Origin: Gnetum montanum
Taxonomy: Eukaryota; Streptophyta; Gnetopsida; Gnetales; Gnetaceae
Length of the DNA: 64,000 nt
Reading direction: 5' to 3'
Assembly (NCBI GenBank): GCA_015680685.1
Contig: MNCI01011963.1
Coordinates: 409,177-473,176 of the forward strand
The position numbers and the translations under genes were made by a program. This document shows, one piece after another, positions 1 through 10,560 of the stretch; position 1 is the first letter of the stretch; each line of letters opens with the position of its first letter. A model generated the notes under the pieces. The model was not told where the DNA came from. It saw nothing but the letters and a program-made list of their open reading frames with translations, and searched no databases.

Positions 1-240
1 TTTCTCAACCCTTTCTCCTGGTAGCATAGAAGATAAGCCAAAAATACCAAAAAAATCACATACCTCAGACTTGCTTAACCATACACCGTGACACATACAA
101 GCAAGCCTGGGAAGACAACGAACGATTAACCCCAAGTGTTTCTTGTGGCGTTAAGGCATTTAGTCTGCGAAGTTCGACCGGATCGCGCGTGTACGCTCGT
201 ATTCGTATGGTGGAGTGTAGGGGTACCTCGCCACTCATCA
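1..240 (+). mobile_element. 3' part of an Asp-family LTR
   Basis: This is the last 240 bases of an LTR, ending in CTCATCA at 240. Its reverse complement matches the start of the LTR at 918. No tRNA-Asp primer site follows base 240, so it is probably the 3' LTR of a plus-strand element lying left of the window, or a solo LTR. It keeps many CpG sites (for example around 165-205) that are lost in most other copies here, which suggests it is younger. Confidence 0.8.
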
Positions 241-917
241 ATAGGCTTCTATCATACAACAAGACTATCAAACTCCAACTATAATCAGAAGTATTTTTAT
301 GAGTTATTTCAATAATTTATATATGTATTATGTATTCTTTTGTTATTGAAAGAATTTTTTTGTGTTTGTGTGATTTGATGTTGGCCTTTTTAATGTTCAT
401 TTTTATATTTTAATATCTTTATAATTAATTAATAATTATGAAATTAAAACTGATATTTTTTACCTATTGTTGAAACTATTTCCGATACAATGCTTCTTGA
501 AATGGTAAGACTATTTTTTTAAAAAAAGAAGTTTGTTCTACAAATTTGTACTATCATGTAGAGCTTTTCAAGAGATTTCAATCAATACCCATGTTGTATG
601 GTTTTTCTTAGTTTTGATGATGTCACCATTGAAGTTGGTTCCAGGTTGCTAACATCATCATTTTTTGGAATTAGATGATTTTTATTCATTGGGGCAATTT
701 TCATCAAGTTAAGTTGGCGTAGATTGAAATTTTTATTCTAATGTTAACATGGGTTGGAACCTATGTGAAATCATCACATGTTGGAACTATTTTAAATGAT
801 GTGAGTGAAATTGGAGCTATGCTACAGACATCATGAAGGTATATGTGTGTTATGATTAAAGAAAATAGAGAAAAGCACAATAAATGATTGGATTAAACCA
901 TCATTAATATTTATTAG
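241..917. other. AT-rich spacer between two inverted LTR ends
   Basis: No coding region or recognised element was seen here. The stretch separates a plus-strand LTR end (to 240) from a minus-strand LTR end (from 918), so the two LTR 3' termini face each other. It is the best candidate for pre-insertion flanking DNA at this end of the window. Confidence 0.5.
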
Positions 918-1737
918 TGATGAGTGGCGAGGTACCCCTACACTCAACCATACGAATACAAGCGTCTCACACCTGATTTGGTCAAACTCCAAGGACTAAG
1001 TGCTTACATGCCCTAATGGAACACTTAAGGTTAATCAATCGTTGTCTTCCCAAACTTGTATTATCACGGTTGTATGGTTAAGTAAGCTTGAGGCATGTGA
1101 TTTTTATACCTTTTATCTTTTTAATGTCCTATGCTAATAGGAAAGCTGAAGAGAACTAATTGACTAAATTTCATTAACTATTCACTAACTAAGTTCTAAT
1201 CATCCTAGCATCAGTATCCGTTCCCACTTGCCGTACACACCCTGAACCAGTGCAATGCTGCTAGGATTACCAAACGCTACTCATTACTGGGTTACCAAGC
1301 ATTACACACGTGCGTGAAGCGGTCATACTGAATGCACTTAACTAGGAGAGTTAAGGGTTGAGAGAGATTAATTATTTAAGAAAGCATTTAAACATTTAAA
1401 AATAATTAAATCCTATTTAGCTTAGTCCACATGCTGCAAGGTTTATTAGAAAGTTCATCTTTATTGCCGTACACAAATGTGTGCTCAGGTACAATTTTCT
1501 CAAATAAATATTCGTTCACTTTGAGACTCCTACTACGGGCACATGGAAATTATTCTAACTCTGGAATGGTAAAACTACTATAGTTTGGATAAAGTTTAGA
1601 TCTAGATGATTGAACAAGGGAAAGCTACCTCTTATTTATAGAACTTGCGGTGGGCCATGATATCGCGTACACAATATCGTAGGGCCAGACACGATATCAC
1701 GGATGCGATATTACATACGTAATATTGTGGCTCATCG
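918..1737 (-). repeat. 3' LTR of element A
   Basis: The LTR runs from TGATGAG at 918 to CTCATCG at 1737 on the plus strand; the terminal CA has become CG. On the minus strand a TATAAATA box lies at 1640-1633. The U3 (about 1640-1735) contains repeated GATATCG-like motifs instead of the GGCCTCAT motifs of C and D, marking a second U3 subtype. The R/U5 part aligns with the other Asp-family LTRs. Confidence 0.8.
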
Positions 1738-1747
1738 TACCCCCATG
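1738..1747 (-). other. Polypurine tract of element A
   Basis: On the minus strand this reads as a G-rich purine run (ATGGGGGTA) directly abutting the LTR start. The same arrangement occurs at 44946 (D), 29208-29218 (C) and 59614-59623 (G). Confidence 0.7.
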
Positions 1748-3780
1748 AATAAATGAAAAATCTTCCTCGAGTTTCTTACAAAATATTGGGAAGGTATGGG
1801 ATTATTGAATTGAATGATACTAATGGTGAATGGGATGATAAGTGAACGGATCATCATTACAACACTTGATAAAATTAGTGTTCATGACAACAAGAGTGAA
1901 CACTATACACATTTGACATCTAGCCTTATTTGGTAGCTGAGAGAGAAGAGAGAAGAGAGAAAATGTAAAGAATAAATCTGTTGCTGCCAACGCCAAGATT
2001 TCACCTTTCGTTGTTCATCCATAAGCGCGCCATCAATCTTGTTCCTTGCATAACTACTTTAGCACCGGTCCATTCCAAATGTTCTCTCTAGATCCAATCC
2101 GTTAGTGTATGATTGCCATCTACACACACAACACAGTTTTGCATTAGCTAGGGTAAATGAATCATAATGCAGTTGATACGTTGCCTCAGTGTAAGGTCCA
2201 TTGGCTAAGTTGTGATATGGCTGATGCGAATTCTGGAGATATAATATTGGTGACTACCCAAGGTGTAGGGGTTAGGAGAAAATTGAAAAAATTGGACCAG
2301 GACCTCCATGACTAAGAGCAAACCTCCAGTAGTGAAAGAATGGAAAAAGATAAGGAATTAGAAAGATGGAGAAAAAGGGACAATTGTAACATTGATGAAA
2401 TGGATCTCAGAGATGGAAATGAACAAAAATAGAAATTGATTATGAAAATGTTTAAGGGAAAGAAATTAACTAATGTACCAAATAGGAATGCCAGTGGGTC
2501 CTCCCCAAAGCAGGCTCATGTCCCTAATGCCTTGACATTCCCACATTCAAAGAGTTTGTAGGCTCTAGAAATGTCATTTGGAAGTAAGAGTTAAATTCTT
2601 AACCACAAGAGTTTACAAAAAAGAAAACAATGCATCAACCAAAATATAGACTATTGATACAACTGGCAATGAGGTGAACAATGGAGGAAGAACAATGGAA
2701 AGAAGAAAATGGAATGGAGTCTTAAGAACAAGGTGGTGTACAACCCCCTGTGTAGTAATGGTTAATGTGACTTAGTAGATCTCATTCCAAATCCAACCTC
2801 AAACAAACCACATCCAGTGACTTCATATTAATACATTTGGCCAATCCATCCACCTAAAGTAACATGAATGCCTTTGTCAAAGAGTCATCACCATTCTGAT
2901 GAAACGAGAAAGGAGAAAGTAGGAAGCAAGAAAGGCCTTAGTTAGAGGGAACATGTTTGTTTAGTCCCATAACCAGTGCTTGTAGCCCACATGATTATTT
3001 TGTCTAAGGGGTGTGCTTTGAATTCTCACTATTTTTTTTTGTGTGTGAGAATCACACCATGCAAAGGCTTTTTATTTGCTCAGCTTCCCAATAATGGGCA
3101 ATGTTAGAACGGTAAGAAAACTCAAGAAGAAAACATCCAAGCACCCAAGAGAATGGCCAACACAAATGCATAAAGTCCCCTTGAAGTCACACCCTTTTCA
3201 ATCCTTGAGTCCTTCCTTAGTTTAAGAAATGTCTAGTCACCGATTCGTTGATAGTTCTTATTATTTAAGGAAAGGGACTATACAGTTCCAAGCCAAGAGA
3301 GATCATAGAAATTTATGGATGCATGGATGATGTGAACTCATTGCCTGTTATATCAAAAGAACCATACCTTAGTATCAACATCATAACTCAAAGGTAAAAA
3401 CCAAACATTAACAACCAATAAAATACAGTTCATACCATCATCAAGAGCACTTATTAGATGACAAACTTAACAAAATGGATAAACACACACACACACACAA
3501 ATAAAAGAAAAAGTATGAACGATGTTGCAAAACAAAAACAAGAAAATTTAAAGAAATTTGTAAAACAAAAATGTGTAAAACAAAAAATTTAAAAAGGAAC
3601 TAAGGGCCTTGATTGATTAGCATAGGTGGCCATCTCCCCATGACTAAGTTGGAAGGGGAAGGTTTGAAATAATGAGTGAGGTCGTCCTTTCTCCGATGTG
3701 TTATGTGCATTGGCCATTCTAGATTCATGGTGAGGTTTAGGCTATTGCACATTGACTAGTAATTTCTAGCTTCCCCCCAT
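1748..3780 (-). other. 3' noncoding region of element A with an unmatched insert
   Basis: Bases 1748 to about 1960 align with the region just inside the 3' LTR of D (from 44956). About 2480 to 3700 aligns with the noncoding block of D at 48870-50290 and of C at about 24000-25270. The roughly 500 bases between (about 1970-2480) have no counterpart in C or D and sit where ORF3 should be. A short open frame on the plus strand starts at an ATG near 2219 and is soon broken. A (CA)n microsatellite lies at about 3483-3499. The join to the protease remnant near 3700-3790 marks the RT-to-integrase deletion. Confidence 0.6.
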
Positions 3781-4489
3781 TGATGTTTTCAAGTTAAGGG
3801 TTGGAAGTTGATGACACTCTTGCTCCAGTGTATCTATGCTTTCGTCGTGGGTGCAAGTTGTTCCCCCAATTAGTTCCATGCATGTTGGTGAGTTGCTCTC
3901 TTGATCAGCTATCAACCACTAGGTGTTTTCTTGTTGTGTGGTTACTACATACAAGCACTTTTTTATGTTAACTTCCTGGGCACACCGGTTGCATGCAGGA
4001 AATGCTGAACATTGCTGTACACCATCATCCTCTATATCACTGTATGTGATGCATGGAACTTTCTTCTTCTCAATCTTCCCAAAAGCATTTTTCTTAGATA
4101 TTTCCAAGGAAAGATTGCAGATTCCTAGGCATGCGTTTATGGTACTTAGGCATGCCCTCCCCATGATTATTGGGAAGTCCCCTTTGTTATTTTTTACTTT
4201 TATCACTAGGAAATTAGCTGGGTATGACCACCCACACACAATGGTAACTACATCCTCTACTAGTTCCAAGGGAACAGTGATGAACTGGTCAGCCAGCTCT
4301 AAGCGAATATTTCTCTTCTTTAGTGGAGGCAGGTTCTAGGCTTTATACATCTCTTGTGATATTAAGTTGACTCTGGAACCAGAGTCAAGAAGAGCTTTAT
4401 GAGTTTCATTCCTAGCAACTTGGAGATAGATTAAAGGGCCTCAGAGGTCAAAGAATCTCCTGGGAAGGTGGCCCTCCTTAATCTAATTA
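3781..4489 (-). pseudogene. Retroviral-type aspartic protease, copy 1 (element A)
   Basis: This is the aspartic protease that would cut the element polyprotein. On the minus strand the catalytic motif reads LLDSGSRVNLIS near 4410-4375. The flap and core follow with VCGWSYPANFLVI and GDFPIIMGRA, the latter like the IMGRPFL region of plant OTA protease. A TAG at 3921-3919 interrupts the frame before TGGTTGATA, and D has the same stop at the same place. Downstream of it only about 130 bases of protease-RT linker remain before the deletion. The gag-protease join is broken by stops. Confidence 0.75.
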
Positions 4490-7048
4490 GTGACGACATG
4501 CGTTAACATAACTATGTGCGTTGAGCTCTATTTTTGGTTTGAAAGGAGCTCCAAAGCCTTATTTGATGGAGAAGTGTTAAGAGGCTCAACCGCTTGTGGT
4601 TGTGAGAGCTTGGTTAGACTGTTGGTTCTGAAGAAGGCTCTTCTCTTTGTATCGTTGTCAGAACCAGTAGCAGGTTGAAGGTTTATAGCTCTCGTGGCAT
4701 TATGTTGTTGTGGTTGAGTGGGAAGCTTCCCTTGCATTGCTGGAGCGGGTGGTAGTGCAGCTATCATTGTTAGAGTTACGGATGGGTTTGGAGGATGGTA
4801 TGTTTGTGGGTTATCTCTCCTAGGAGAAGGAGTCCTATAATACTCCCAAGCTTGGTAGTGACGTTGTGGGGTCACGTGATCAACAAAGTCACTTGGAGAG
4901 ACTGGCTGCTGCATGTAATAGCCATATGGATCCGGTTGACGGTAAGGATATTGTTGCCTCGGTGGTGGCATCCCCCATGACTGTGGGTATTTCCATTACT
5001 AGTGTTGCTTAATAGGTTGTGGTGGAGTTCCACTTGGATAATACGTTAATGGTTGGTGGAACTACCTTGGGTTACCTTGGGGATAAGGTAACCTTTGGGG
5101 TGCTTGCATTTTGTTAAGTCTTGGGTTGAGTGCATACACCCCAAACTCTTATAGATGTGAGATTACGGGGAAACATCCCTTAGGATGGTCATACTAACAT
5201 ATCTCACATCCACTGTCATTCTCTATATCAGAATCCACAACCTCTTCGGTGATAGCCATTTTACCCTTACCTTTGTTACATGCATGCTCCAAATCCCTCT
5301 TTTTCTTTTTATCATAATCACTACTTCGCTCCTTAGACTCCTCTACGATTTTAAGGATAGTTTCAAATCTACTATCTAAGGAGTCCTACATTTGGTCTAC
5401 CTTTTCTGACACTTTTGTTGTTAATTTTTGGAGTGGCAATGTTTTCCTATTCACCATCTCTTTGAGTGGTGACTCTTCCTCCTCCTCACAAAATCTCACT
5501 CCCCTTTTTTGGATGGAAGGATCGCAGTTATACTCTTCTACACTTTCACTCTTACATAGCTCCCTTTCTTCCTTAGCTACTTGTTCCAACAATCTATGAA
5601 GCTGATGGGATTTAAGTTCTGATAATCTTCCTTGGGCATATGTTCCAAGGGTTCTCCTGGTTTCATGCCTAAGTCCATCTACGAGATGGCGTAGTTGATC
5701 CTGCTATGAGTAACTATGGCCCGGGCAATGATGTAATAGTGCATAATATCGGCCCATGGTAGCATCCAAGGGTTCGTGATTTCCCTGTTTCCATTCTTGG
5801 ATTTGCTTTCGCAGATTGGACATTTGGGAGTATGTTTGATATTTATCATTAAACAGTTCTAGCATCGTACTCCACCTTCGAATGGATTTCAGTTCTAAGG
5901 ACCAGTACCAGCTTTTCGCTTCTTTTACTAGTGTCATCGGAAACAACTTTAATTTTTGCCACTCATTCTCAATGTTTTGCAAGGCACATGCATCATGAAA
6001 TTATTGTAACTAGTTCTGAAGATTAGCGTTGTATCCCCCCTCAAATCGTGGGATATTATTCATGTCTTGTCTCTTAATCCTACTATCTTTTTGGTGCCTT
6101 GTAGGTATTCTTACAGCCTCTGTGATGTCTAACATGCTCCAGGTTGCAAGTAGGGGTTCTTCATGGTCATTTCGTTTATAGTGTATGTGATGTCTATGTA
6201 GTTCCTTGCTTTCCCTTCTTCAATGCCCGTGATTCTCTAGAATACCCTCGTCCTCATTCTTGACTCTTTCGTCAAGGTTTCTCACTTTGTTTACCCTTAT
6301 CCTCATGGTTAGGTTCCTTATGAATGTGTCCTGATACAAAAGGAGAGGGTGAATGTGATGATGAAGGTGAAGAGGAAGGAGAACCATCGCCATGACGATG
6401 TTTCCTACCTTCCCTTCGGTGGTCTCAGCCTCGATCGTGATTACGATTAGACTGCCCACCCTTATCATGTGTTTGTGTTCCCTCATTGAACACTTGGTGT
6501 TCGTGGGGGTCAGAACCAAGGTTGTGAATCGTAGAGTGAAGGTTCTGATACACCACCTCCTCAGCATCGTTAGGAGGTGGAACATCATTTTGTGGAGAAC
6601 CTATCGAAATAGGTTCACCACCCTCAATTTTGCTTAATACGGGTGGAGTGTTATGGGGTCCTTTGCCCTTCAACAATGTATAGTATCTCTCCTATTGCAA
6701 GTCCCTTTGATGTTGCGTCCTTGTGGGATGGTAATCCCTTGTGTCACAATCGCATGCAATGTATTCTGCATATAATTGTGACATGCCTATTCATGCGAGA
6801 GCACGAAGAAGCATGTTGGGGACTGCTTGGTCTAGAGGCAACACTATGTTACCCTCCAAGTCTCTCCAATGTAGTTGTTCATCTTGATGGAGGATAAAAG
6901 TAAATTCAGGTATATACTCATCATGATGAGTATATACTGCACGGAATTGTTGAGGAACTGGTGGATCTTGGTTACGTGTGTTGTGCCATCGATTGTCTCT
7001 TGTGTTGTTCCTAGGCAGTGAACTGCTTTTGTGCAAAAAAGAAGACAT
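4490..7048 (-). pseudogene. gag, copy 1 (element A)
   Basis: Gag would form the virus-like particle and bind the element RNA. The start ATG is at 7048-7046 (MSSFLHKSSSLPRNN). The N-terminal part contains VYTHHDEYIPEFTF. The retrotransposon gag domain lies at about 5982-5704 (LKLFPMTLVKEAKSWYWSLE, then DKYQTYSQ and ATMGRYYALLHH). A zinc-binding motif near 5215-5180 reads C-E-I-C-(stop)-Y-D-H-P-K-G-C. A Pro/Gln/Tyr-rich tail at 4971-4528 includes PPPRQQYPYRQPDPYGYY. Several frameshifts and stops make it a pseudogene. It is a tandem duplicate of 7746-10302. Confidence 0.8.
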
Positions 7049-7176
7049 TGTTGTCTTGTTCGGTGTGCTATTTACCATTGTCTAATTTTTCTTTTGATCA
7101 ACCCTAAGGGTTCATTCTAGTGTCCCAAAGATGTGAATGATCTCCTATGTTCTACGTAGTGCACAAACAATTAAGT

Positions 7177-7283
7177 CCTTGGCAATGGCGCTAATGATGA
7201 GCGGTGAGGTACCCCTACACTCAACCATACGAATACAAGTGTCTCACATGCGATCCGGTCGAACTCCAAGGACTTAGTCCATC
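7177..7283 (-). other. tRNA-Asp primer site and truncated 5' LTR end, copy 1
   Basis: The minus strand reads ...CTCATCAT TAGCGCCATTGCCAAGGAC. The primer site (7194-7177) is close to the complement of the plant tRNA-Asp 3' end (TGGCGCCGTTGCCGGGGA). The LTR end starts at 7195 and breaks off near 7275-7283 at the duplication join. Confidence 0.8.
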
Positions 7284-7745
7284 ACCCTCTGTATCACTAT
7301 ATGTGATGCATGGAACTTTCTTCTTCTCGATCTTCCCAAGGCGTTTTTCTTAGATATTTCTAGGGAAAGATCATGGATTCTTAGGCATGCATTTATGGTA
7401 ATTAGCCATGCCCTCCCCATGATTATTGGGAAGTCCCCTTTATTAAGTTTTACTTCTATCACTAGGAAATTAGCTGGGTATGACCACCCACACATAATGG
7501 TAACTACGTCCTCCACCAGTCCTAAGGGAACAGTGATGGACTGGTCAGCCAGCTCTAAGCGAATATTGCTCTTCTTTAGTGGAGGTAGGTTCCAGGCTTT
7601 ATACATCTCTTGTGATATTAAGTTGACTCCAGAACCTGAGTTAAGAAGAGCTTTATGAGTTTCATTCCTAGTGACTTGGAGATAGATTAAAAGGCCTCTG
7701 GGGTTAGAGAATTTCCTAGGAAGGTGACCCTACTTAATTGAATCA
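7284..7745 (-). pseudogene. Aspartic protease, copy 2 (element A), truncated
   Basis: This is the duplicate of the protease in copy 1. On the minus strand the catalytic triplet reads N-S-G (LLNSGSGVNLIS), so the catalytic Asp codon has become Asn, a change that should abolish activity. MYKAWNLPPLKK, SITVPLGLVEDVV and GDFPIIMGRAW follow. The 3' part is cut at the duplication join near 7284. It lies in the same frame as the gag tail upstream, separated from it by TAG stops, which suggests gag and protease were once one reading frame. Confidence 0.75.
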
Positions 7746-10302
7746 GTGACAACATGCGTTAACATAACCATGTGCGTTGAGCTCTATTTTTGGTTTGAAG
7801 GGAGCTTCGAAGCCTTATTTGATGGAGAAGTGTTAAGAGGCTCAACCGCTTGTGGTTGTGAGAGCTTGGTTAGACTGTTGGCTCTGAAGAAGGGTCTTCT
7901 CTTTGTACAGTTTTTAGAACCAGTAGCAGGTTGAAGGTTTACAGCTCTCATAGCATTATGTTGCTGTGGTTGAGTGGGGAGTTTCCCTTGCATTGCTAGA
8001 GCGGGTGGTAGTGCAACTATCGTTGTTAGAGTTGCAGATGGGTTTGAAGGATGGTATGTTTGTGGGTTGTCTCTCTCAGGAGAAGGAGTCCTATAATACT
8101 CTCGAGCTTGGTAGTGACATTGTGGGGTCACATGATCGACAAAGTCACTTGGAGAGACTGGCTGCTACACGTAATAGCCATATGGATCTGGTTGCCGGTA
8201 AGGATATTGTTGCCTCGGTGGTGGCATCCCCCATGACTATGGGTATTACCACTGCTGGTGTTTCTCAATAGGTTGTGGCGAAGTTTCACTTGAATAATAT
8301 GTTAATGGTTGCTGGAACTACCTTGGGTTACCTTGGGGATAGGGTAACCTTCAGGGTGCTTGCCATTTGTTAAGTCTTGGATTGAGTGGATACACCCCAG
8401 ACTATTGAAGATGTGAGATTACGGGGAAACATCCCTTAGGATGGTCATACTGACATATCTCACATCCACTGTCATTGTTTGTATCAGAATCCACAACCTC
8501 TTCGATGATAGCCATTTTACCTTACCTTTGTTACGTGCATGGTCCAAATCCCTCTTTTTCCTTTTATCATAATCACTAATTCGCTCCTTAGACTCCTCTA
8601 CGATTTTAAGGATAGTTTCAAATCTACTATCTAAGAAGTCCCACATTTGGTCTACCTTTTCCGACACTTATGTTGTTAATTTTTAGAGCATAAAGGTTTT
8701 CCTATTCACCATCTCTTTGAGTGGTGACTCTTCCTCCTCCTCACAGAATCTCACTCCCCTTTTTTAGAGGAAAGGATCACGGTTGTACTCTTCCACACTT
8801 CTCTCTTACGTAGCTCCCTTTCTTCCTTAGCTACTTGCTCCAACAATCTATGAAGCTGATGGGACCTAAGTTTTAATAATCTCCCTTGGGCATATGTTCC
8901 AAGGGTTCTCCCGGTTTCATGCCTAAGTCCATCTACGAGATGGCATAGTTGATCTTGCTGTGAGTAATTATGGCCCAGGCAATGATGTAATAGTGCATAA
9001 TATCGATCCATGGTAGCATCCAAGGGTTTGTGATTTCCTTGTTTCCATCCTTGGATTTGCTTTTGTAGATTGGACACTTGGGAGTACGTTTGATATTTAT
9101 CATGAAATAGTTCTAGCATCATACTCCACCTTCAAATGGATTCCGGTTCTAAGGACCGATACCAGCTTTCCGCTTCTTTTACTAGTGTGCTTGGAAACAA
9201 CTTTAATTTTTGCCACTCGTTCTCAATGTTCTACAAGGGCATATGCATCATGAAATTCTTGTAAGTGGTTCTGAGGATCAGCATTGTATCCCCCCTTAAA
9301 TCGTGGGATATTATTCATGTCTAGTCTCTTGATCCTGCTATCGTTTTGGTGCCTTGTAAGTATTCTTACGGCCTCTGTGATGTCTAACATGCTCCGGGTT
9401 GCAAGTAGGGGTTCTTCATGGTCATTTCATTCGTAGCATCTATGATGTCTACGCGGTTCCCTACTTTCCCTTCTTCTATGCCGTGATTCTCTAGAATGCC
9501 CTCGTCCTCGTTCTTGACTCTCTCATCGAGGTTTCTCACTTTGTTTACCCTTATCCTCATGGTTAGGTTCCTTATGACTATGTCCTAATACAAAAGGAGA
9601 GGGTGAATGTGACGATGAAGGTGAAGAGGAAGGAGAACCATCGCCATGACAATGTTTCCTACCTTCTCTTCGGTGGTTTCAGCCTCGATCATGATTACGA
9701 TCAGACTACCCACCCTTATCATGTGTTTGTGTTCCCTCATTGAACACTTGGTGTTCGTGGGGGTCAAAACTAGGGTTGTGAATTGTAGAGTGAAGGTTTT
9801 GATACACCACCTCCTCACCATTGTTAGGAGGGGGAACATCATTTTATGGAGAACCTATCAAAATAGGTTTACCACCCTCAATTTCGCTTAATACAGGTGG
9901 AGCATTATGAGGTCCTTTGCCCTTCAACAATGTATAGTATCTCTCCTGTCGCAAGTCCCTTTGACATTGCGCCCCTATGAAATGGTAATCCCTTGTGTTA
10001 CAATCACATGCAATGTATTCTGCATATAATTGTGACATGCCTATTCGTGTGAGAGCATGAAGAAGCATGTTGGGAATTGTTTGGTCTTGAGGAAACACTA
10101 TGTTACCCTCCAAGTCTCTCCAATGCAGTTGTTCATCTTGATGGAGGATAAAAGTAAATTTGGGTATATACTCATCATGATGAGTATATACCACATGGAA
10201 TTGTTGAGGAACTGGCGGATCTTGGTTATGTGTGTTGTGCCGCCGACTGTCTCTTGTGTTGTTCCTAGGTAGTGAAGTGCTTTTGTGCGAAAAAGAAGAC
10301 AT
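7746..10302 (-). pseudogene. gag, copy 2 (element A)
   Basis: The start ATG is at 10302-10300 (MSSFSHKSTSLPRNN). An unbroken stretch to about 9844 encodes the N-terminal region with FILHQDEQLHWRDLEGN. The gag domain is at about 9240-8890 (MLELFHDKYQTYSQVSNLQ, then ATMDRYYALLHHCLGHNYSQ). The zinc motif C-E-I-C-Q-Y-D-H-P-K-G-C near 8475-8435 is intact here. The Pro/Gln/Tyr-rich tail (about 8230-7784) ends at TAG before MLTHVV. A perfect 30-bp palindrome at 10163-10192 lies about 110 bases into the coding sequence. Frameshifts separate the N-terminal, central and tail parts. Confidence 0.8.
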
Positions 10303-10430
10303 TGTTGTCTTGTTCGGTGTGCTATTTACCATTGTCTAATTTTTCTTTTGATCAACCCTAAGGGTTCGTTATAGCATCCCAATGATGTGAATGATCTCCT
10401 ATGTTCTATGTAGCGCACAAACAACTAAGT

Positions 10431-10560
10431 CCCTGGCAACTGTGCCAATGATGAGTGGTGAGGTACCCCTACACTCAACCATACGAATACGAGTGTCTCA
10501 CGTGCGATCCAGTCGAACTCCAAGGACTAAGTGGTTACATTCCCTAATGGATTAACTCCA
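10431..10560 (-). other. tRNA-Asp primer site and truncated 5' LTR of element A
   Basis: The minus strand reads CTCATCA at the LTR end (10449), then TGGCACAGTTGCCAGGGA (10446-10429), a good match to the tRNA-Asp complement. The LTR similarity stops near 10555-10560, so about 700 bases of 5' LTR are missing. No target duplication can therefore be checked on this side. Confidence 0.8.

Larger units (their letters stand above)
4028..10539. repeat. 3256-bp tandem duplication (4028-7283 and 7284-10539)
   Basis: Two copies of the same stretch (truncated LTR end, primer site, gag, start of protease) lie head to tail with an offset of 3256. For example, the segment at 4490-4678 recurs at 7746-7934. 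The join near 7272-7284 fuses the LTR directly to the middle of the protease. The copies differ by scattered, mostly C/T and G/A changes, so the duplication is old. The feature spans both copies. Confidence 0.9.
918..10560 (-). mobile_element. Asp-family Ty3 element A, internally deleted and partly duplicated
   Basis: Read on the minus strand, the order is: truncated 5' LTR (10449-10560), tRNA-Asp primer site, gag, protease, a second truncated 5' LTR end with primer site, gag and protease again, a shortened 3' noncoding region, polypurine tract and 3' LTR (918-1737). RT, RNase H, integrase and ORF3, all present in sister elements C and D, are missing. It would depend on other copies for reverse transcription and integration. 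The gag-protease duplication is described separately. Confidence 0.8.

Noticed and set aside
3483-3499. (CA)n tract
   Set aside because: Ordinary short microsatellite in noncoding element sequence.
4490-4980. Open frames on the plus strand (62 and 61 codons), recurring at 7746-8271
   Set aside because: They lie antisense to the gag tail of element A; their recurrence is due to the 3256-bp duplication, not to conservation of a gene.
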